Below, piece by piece: positions 15,275 through 18,716 of a stretch of DNA of 18,716 nucleotides. A model generated the notes under the pieces. The model did not search any database and was not told the DNA's origin. It saw nothing but the letters and a program-made list of their open reading frames with translations. The stretch covers positions 1 through 18,716 of the forward strand of contig CABUPE010000040.1 in assembly GCA_902493515.1 (NCBI GenBank), given 5' to 3'. Each line of letters starts with the position of its first letter. Position 1 is the first letter of the stretch. The stretch is from an uncultured Collinsella sp. (lineage in GTDB: Bacteria > Actinomycetota > Coriobacteriia > Coriobacteriales > Coriobacteriaceae). The position numbers and the translations under genes were made by a program.

Positions 15275-16018
15275 CTATTGCATCGGGTCGGACAGGACCC
15301 GCTCGATCTCTGATGCGGGAAGTGCGCCTTGGCGCAGGATCTGGAGCCCGCCGTGCTGGAACGACACGATGGTCGAGGCGTCGCGACACGGGGTCTCGCC
15401 GGCGTCGACGGCAACATCGACCCCCTCCAGGATGCGGCCTTCGACGGCGGCAAAGCTTGCCGGCGAGGGCGCGCCGTGTGTGTTGGCGCTCGTGCAGGCA
15501 AGGGGACTGCCGCAGGCGCGGATGAGCGCTTGGACCACGGGAGAGGCCGAAGCGCGCAGGGCCACGGTGTCGTCGGCAGCACGCATAAAGGTCGGCACGC
15601 AGGGAGCCGCCTTGACCACGATAGTCAGGGCTCCCGGCCAGCATCGTCGCGCAAGTACGCGGGCATCTTCCGGGATATCCACGCCATAGCGGTCGAGTGC
15701 CTCGACGCCATCGACCAGCCAGGCGACCGTTTGGGTGAGTTCACGTTGCTTGAGAGTGAAGATACGGCGGTAGCCGGTACCGAGCGCAGGGACCGCGGCG
15801 CCATTGACGGCAGCCTGCGGATCGCGCGGCCACGATGGGAATTCGCCTGTATCTTGGGGCACGGCGTCCGAGAAGGCGTTGACTGCCACGGCGACACCGT
15901 AGACCGTCTCGGTCGGGATCAGCGCCAGGCCGCCACAGCCGAGTACCTCGGCCGTACGCTCGACGGCGAGCCGATGCGGCTCGCGCGCTCCCTCGTATAC
16001 CCGGTAGACCGTCTGCAT
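15275..16018 (-). CDS. Threonylcarbamoyl-AMP synthase (Sua5/YrdC/YwlC), with an inserted segment
   Basis: A 247-residue protein with a YrdC domain that makes L-threonylcarbamoyl-AMP from threonine, bicarbonate and ATP for tRNA t6A37. Visible motifs are IPTETVYGV (34-42), the basic LKQREL (89-94), CWPGALTIVV (126-135) and CTSANTHGAPSP (175-186), then DASTIVSF (213-220). There is no separate ~120-residue Sua5 C-terminal domain, so it is the short YrdC/TsaC type. About 25 extra residues (roughly 51-80, Pro/Ala/Gly-rich) lie between the PTETVYG motif and the KQR motif. The start ATG is the only one near the family N terminus; AAGGGG is 12 nt upstream, a rather long spacing. Its position next to prmC is conserved in many bacteria; here a toxin-antitoxin pair separates them. 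Confidence 0.9.
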   Translation of the reverse strand: MQTVYRVYEGAREPHRLAVERTAEVLGCGGLALIPTETVYGVAVAVNAFSDAVPQDTGEFPSWPRDPQAAVNGAAVPALGTGYRRIFTLKQRELTQTVAWLVDGVEALDRYGVDIPEDARVLARRCWPGALTIVVKAAPCVPTFMRAADDTVALRASASPVVQALIRACGSPLACTSANTHGAPSPASFAAVEGRILEGVDVAVDAGETPCRDASTIVSFQHGGLQILRQGALPASEIERVLSDPMQ

Positions 16019-16165
16019 GTGTATGCCAGCCCCTTACGCTCTGGTGCAAGTTTGTTTACTGTGGGGCATTCTCGCACGAAACGTTCAACCTATTTGCCCA
16101 GAGCGCATGTTGGTTTGGTGAGCGGCTCTAGTAGTCGGTGAAAGTGAGGGGGTTATTGAAGGATT

Positions 16166-16468
16166 TTAGCGAGCAAGCGTAACGGTACGATCGGGAAACT
16201 CGATGCTTGCAACCAGTTTTCCGCCGAGGCTCTCTGCGTACCTGCTCAGCGTGTCGAGCCTCATCGAACCCAACTCTCCACGCTCGAGCTCGGATACACG
16301 TTTTTGAGAAACGCCCATCGACTGGGCGACCGACGCCTGTGTTAGATCTTTTAACCTGCGAATCTGAGCAAGCTTATAGGCTTCGATACGATCGCGAGTC
16401 CTCTCCTGCTCGGCGGTAATGGAGTCGCGTGTTATCCCGCGAGATTCCATATACTCATGCAGTTCCAT
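16166..16468 (-). CDS. HigA-type antitoxin, XRE/Cro helix-turn-helix
   Basis: A 100-residue protein with a helix-turn-helix at about 43-68 (TQASVAQSMGVSQKRVSELERG) followed by MRLDTLSRYAESLGGKLVASIEF, the pattern of antitoxins paired with DUF891 (Gp49/HigB-like) toxins. The N-terminal ~30 residues are charged and probably helical. The start ATG overlaps the toxin end by 14 nt and has AAGGAGG 9 nt upstream inside the toxin gene, so translation is coupled but also strong on its own. It should neutralise the toxin and repress the pair's promoter by binding the palindrome at 16860-16874 (inference). Confidence 0.88.
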   Translation of the reverse strand: MELHEYMESRGITRDSITAEQERTRDRIEAYKLAQIRRLKDLTQASVAQSMGVSQKRVSELERGELGSMRLDTLSRYAESLGGKLVASIEFPDRTVTLAR

Positions 16469-16850
16469 CTCGATTGAGCCTCCTTACGTGGCGACGGTAT
16501 ATTTGCTCGGCCCTTGGAATGTTGATCGCATACCAACCGTTCCATTTTGCCCTTGACGATCCCGCTCGCGACTTATCACCCGCCAATAGCAATACCGCCT
16601 GGCGCTTGGGGTCAAAGGCGAAGAGGATGCGAATCACCTGCCCACCACACGACGTCACTCTCAGCTCCTTTAAATGATGAAGCTTCGAGCCCTTTACGCG
16701 GTCAACCAGCGGACGACCAAGGCTGGGACCTTCCTTCTCGAGCACCAAAAGGTCTGCATAAATCTGCTTCAGCGTAGCTTCATCCTGCTCATCAAGCCAA
16801 GGTTCAATGTAATCAAGCACGATACGGTACCGATGCAGCTGATTTGACAT
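16455..16850 (-). CDS. HigB-type toxin, phage Gp49-like (DUF891) family
   Basis: A 131-residue RelE-superfamily protein. Family features are KELRV at 61-65, QVIRILFAFDPKRQAVLLLAG at about 71-91 (core strands), GDKS at 91-94 and WNGWY...IPRAEQIYRRH near the C terminus. Proteins of this group are mostly ribosome-dependent mRNA endonucleases. The toxin gene precedes the antitoxin gene, the order typical of higBA and opposite to relBE. The start ATG has GGAGAAAGG directly upstream. It lies 75 nt after prmC, with its own promoter-like region and operator. Nothing indicates truncation. Confidence 0.88.
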   Translation of the reverse strand: MSNQLHRYRIVLDYIEPWLDEQDEATLKQIYADLLVLEKEGPSLGRPLVDRVKGSKLHHLKELRVTSCGGQVIRILFAFDPKRQAVLLLAGDKSRAGSSRAKWNGWYAINIPRAEQIYRRHVRRLNRDGTA

Positions 16851-16859
16851 ACCTTTCTC

Positions 16860-16874
16860 CTTCTATAGTAGAAG
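16860..16874. promoter_or_regulatory. 15-bp palindrome, candidate operator of the toxin-antitoxin pair
   Basis: CTTCTA-TAG-TAGAAG has perfect 6-bp arms around a 3-bp centre. On the minus strand it overlaps a -10-like TACTAT whose -35-like TTGCAA lies 16 nt further upstream, and it abuts the toxin ribosome binding site. A second, imperfect inverted repeat (TTGC-AAG ... CTT-GCGCAA, 16887-16908) lies over the upstream part of the promoter region. Confidence 0.6.
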
Positions 16875-16925
16875 TTTTACGGTATATTGCAAGGACAAAC
16901 TTGCGCAAATGTCTATTTATTCAGC

Positions 16926-18176
16926 TTAAATACGCTGTTTGGGCTCGGTGACGATGGCTCGGACAATGCGGGGGCGATCGGTGAGGTCGCGGACGATGCG
17001 CACGTCCGAAAGGCCCGCCTGGCGGCAGAGCTCGGCGGCGGCGTCGAGCGCGCCCTCGTAGAGCTCGCAGGCAAACAGGCCGCCGGCGCGCAGCATGTAG
17101 GGCGCCGCATTGAGCAGGCGGCGGAAGATATCGAGGCCGTCGGCGCCGCCCTCGAGCGCCAGGTCGGGCTCGAAGTCCTTGACCTCGTGCGGCAGTGAGC
17201 GCATGACGTCGGTCGGAATGTAGGGCGGATTGGAGACAAGCACGTCGAACGTGCCCCACTCTTCGCGGGGAATGGAGCTCACCAGGTTCGTGAGGCTAAA
17301 GGCGACCTCATCGGATGTGAGACCGAGCGCGTCGCGGTTTTTGGTGGCCAGATCGATGGCGCGCGGCTCGATATCGGTGGCGGTGCAGGTAACGTGGCCG
17401 CGGCGCTCCCAGGCAAGGGAGAGCGAAATGCAGCCCGTGCCGCAGCCGACCTCGAGAACGCGGGCAGTGCAGGGCTCGGTTGGGGCAGGCGCAGCGGCAT
17501 CCTGAGCTGAAGCCGTCTCCTGGCCGGCACCCTCGATGGCGATGCCGTATTCGTCGAGCTCGGACTCGGCGGCTTCCGCGGCTTCGGCTTCTGCTGCCTG
17601 CGCGGCGGCTTCCTCGGCCTCGCGGTCGGCCAGTTCCTCGGCATAGGCACGGCTGCCCAGTACGTCGCCGCCTAACGCCGCCTCATCGGCAGCCGTCAGG
17701 TTAGCGGCACGGCGCTCGGCAGTCGCGCGCTCGTCGGCCAGCGCCGCCTCGGCTTTGCGGGCCTCTTCGACCTCATCGTTCCAAGGCAGCTCAACACGCT
17801 GACGGGCAGCAGCCTCGGGGCTCAGCACCTCGGCATCCAGATAATTGAGGACTTCCTCGACGAGCATCTCGGTCTCGGGGCGCGGAATGAGCACACCGGG
17901 GGCGCACGCGACGTCGATCATGCGAAACTGCGTGCTGCCGGTGATGTATTGCAGCGGCTCGCCCTTAGCGCGGCGGACAACGGCCGCATGCATGGTCTCG
18001 AGCTGGGCCGCGTTAAGCGTCTCGTCCATACGCATATATAGGTCAATGCGCGCCAGGCCCGTGGCGGCGCACAGCAGCCACTCGGCAGAAAGACGGGGGT
18101 GCTCCTCGCCGCGCTCGGCCAGGTACTCCTTGGTCCACTCGAGACAACGCTTGATGGTCCAGATCTCGTTTGCCAT
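16926..18176 (-). CDS. prmC: Release factor glutamine methyltransferase with a large Ala/Glu-rich insertion
   Basis: A 416-residue enzyme that methylates the GGQ glutamine of release factors RF1/RF2 using S-adenosylmethionine. The N-terminal helical domain (1-112) includes KGEPLQYITGSTQF and LIPRPETEMLVEEVL; the catalytic domain has VLEVGCGTG (240-248, SAM loop), TATDIEPRA (about 266-273) and the substrate motif NPPYIP (316-321). Typical PrmC is about 280-290 residues. The excess is one block at roughly 114-236, very rich in Ala and Glu with Arg, Asp and Gln, which looks like a charged helix or coiled coil followed by a disordered Ala/Pro/Thr stretch. The frame stays intact and the codon bias is unchanged. 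The ATG at 18176 is chosen because GAGGGGAGGG lies just upstream; the frame is open 25 more codons but would cover that site. Confidence 0.94.
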   Translation of the reverse strand: MANEIWTIKRCLEWTKEYLAERGEEHPRLSAEWLLCAATGLARIDLYMRMDETLNAAQLETMHAAVVRRAKGEPLQYITGSTQFRMIDVACAPGVLIPRPETEMLVEEVLNYLDAEVLSPEAAARQRVELPWNDEVEEARKAEAALADERATAERRAANLTAADEAALGGDVLGSRAYAEELADREAEEAAAQAAEAEAAEAAESELDEYGIAIEGAGQETASAQDAAAPAPTEPCTARVLEVGCGTGCISLSLAWERRGHVTCTATDIEPRAIDLATKNRDALGLTSDEVAFSLTNLVSSIPREEWGTFDVLVSNPPYIPTDVMRSLPHEVKDFEPDLALEGGADGLDIFRRLLNAAPYMLRAGGLFACELYEGALDAAAELCRQAGLSDVRIVRDLTDRPRIVRAIVTEPKQRI

Positions 18177-18224
18177 GGGGCCCTCCCCTCTTAAGCGCCG
18201 GACGGCGCGCGAATGTCGGAGCAG

Positions 18225-18251
18225 ATTGTACGCGAGGCCAGCGCTTGGCAA
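18225..18251 (-). promoter_or_regulatory. Candidate promoter of prmC
   Basis: On the minus strand TTGCCA (5 of 6 to the -35 consensus) and TACAAT (5 of 6 to the -10) are separated by 15 nt, about 50 nt before the prmC ATG. The spacing is shorter than ideal. A short hairpin (GCGCC/GGCGC, 18195-18208) lies between it and the ribosome binding site. Confidence 0.45.
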
Positions 18252-18550
18252 GGGACGATTGAAGGCGATTATCGAGAATCAGCCCAGAATTTTGCTTGGA
18301 ACCCATCTGAAGTGCCCATTCGTCGACGTCTAAATCTGCATCCGTCAAGCTTTTGGCAAGGTGGCCCCAAAACTGACCAATATCTAACCAAGAACTAGCC
18401 AAATCACTTGACGCACGACCCATCAAAAATCGCTCCGCGACTTCTTGAACGATTATTTGAGCAATATTTTCAATAGCAGATGAATACCGCTAATTTCTTT
18501 GAGCAGGTAGCCGGCTTAATAGCCATCAAAGCCGATTAAATAACATCTCA
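18252..18550. other. Gene-free stretch upstream of prmC
   Basis: This ~300-nt stretch is more AT-rich than its surroundings, especially from 18360 on. No reading frame with a start and ribosome binding site is supported. One minus-strand frame (about 18486 down to 18255) has a protein-like composition, but it runs out of frame over the prmC promoter and start. It may be a remnant or chance. The usual upstream neighbour prfA is not in the window. Confidence 0.5.
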
Positions 18551-18662
18551 AAGCAATGTACCCAACCTAGTCATTTAAGAACGTCCCCAATGACTACATC
18601 TAAGGCGCCGCAGGTAGAGAACGGACAGCGAGCGGGTCGCATTTGAGACAAGGTGACGTGAA
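18551..18662. repeat. Second copy of the REP-like unit plus conserved block (copy B)
   Basis: A degenerate GTGTCCC-type core (CAATGTACCC, about 18554-18563) is followed, at the same ~26-nt step, by AAGAACGTCCCC (18577-18588). Perfect 8-bp arms TAGTCATT (18568-18575) and AATGACTA (18589-18596) close a 13-nt loop over this core. 23 nt (18574-18596) are identical to 2972-2994. The conserved block 18609-18662 then matches 2998-3052, with its last 30 nt identical. The intervening spacer is 9 nt longer than in copy A. Confidence 0.88.
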
Positions 18663-18690
18663 TCAAAACCACCCCTAAAAGGGGTGGTTT
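18661..18690 (-). terminator. Terminator-like hairpin at the right edge
   Basis: A perfect 10-bp stem AAACCACCCC / GGGGTGGTTT with a 5-nt loop. Read on the minus strand it is followed by TGATT after a T4, so it probably terminates a minus-strand gene lying beyond the right edge. The last 26 nt also contain the palindrome GGGTATAACCC (18698-18708, one central mismatch). Confidence 0.6.
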
Positions 18691-18716
18691 GCTCTTAGGG
18701 TATAACCCTTGGATTT

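Noticed and set aside
14446..15525. 359-codon plus-strand frame across glpK and sua5
   Set aside because: Crosses two clear minus-strand genes and has no ribosome binding site or homologous features.
17466..17840. Frameshift or gene fusion as the cause of the long PrmC
   Set aside because: Both sides are in one frame with family motifs in the correct order and no second domain is recognisable, so an in-frame low-complexity insertion fits better.

Overview
The window reads as chromosomal DNA of a fairly high-GC, Gram-positive-type bacterium. I infer an actinobacterium of the class Coriobacteriia (Collinsella-like). The basis is the gene order prmC – sua5 – upp – atpIBEFHAGDC – murA (murA directly downstream of the ATP synthase operon is an actinobacterial arrangement), a LytR-CpsA-Psr cell-wall ligase, strong AGGAGG-type ribosome binding sites, GTG/TTG starts and the codon composition. 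The genus is from recollection and was not tested. No rRNA, tRNA, CRISPR array, prophage or intact insertion sequence was seen.

Layout. (1) 1-2849: a two-gene minus-strand unit, a DtxR/MntR-type metalloregulator followed by a zinc-type homocysteine S-methyltransferase, diverges from plus-strand pepT across a 120-bp gap holding a near-perfect 20-bp dyad. pepT is the only plus-strand gene. (2) 2850-3162: a gene-free stretch packed with repeats: REP-like hairpin units and a ~97-bp snapback palindrome. Part of this module recurs at the right end (18551-18662). (3) 3163-5694: an LCP-family protein and murA, both minus, 12 nt apart. (4) 5783-12666: a complete F1Fo ATP synthase operon on the minus strand (small AtpI-like membrane protein, then a, c, b, delta, alpha, gamma, beta, epsilon), with a promoter upstream and an intrinsic terminator just ahead of murA. 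(5) 12949-16018: upp (uracil salvage), glpK (glycerol kinase) and sua5 (tRNA t6A synthesis), all minus. (6) 16166-16850: a HigB/HigA-type toxin-antitoxin pair between sua5 and prmC. (7) 16926-18176: prmC, with a ~120-residue Ala/Glu-rich insertion. (8) 18177-18716: gene-free, ending in the second repeat copy and a terminator-like hairpin.

The genes are mostly core housekeeping functions: energy (ATP synthase), envelope (MurA, LCP), translation (PrmC methylates release factors, Sua5 modifies tRNA), nucleotide salvage (Upp), glycerol use (GlpK) and peptide/methionine metabolism (PepT, homocysteine methyltransferase). The unusual material lies in lineage-type protein insertions (PrmC, Sua5, AtpA), a signal-peptide-like leader on AtpF, an altered phosphate loop in GlpK, a terminator overlapping the murA translation start region, the toxin-antitoxin pair inside an otherwise conserved cluster, and the dispersed structured repeat.
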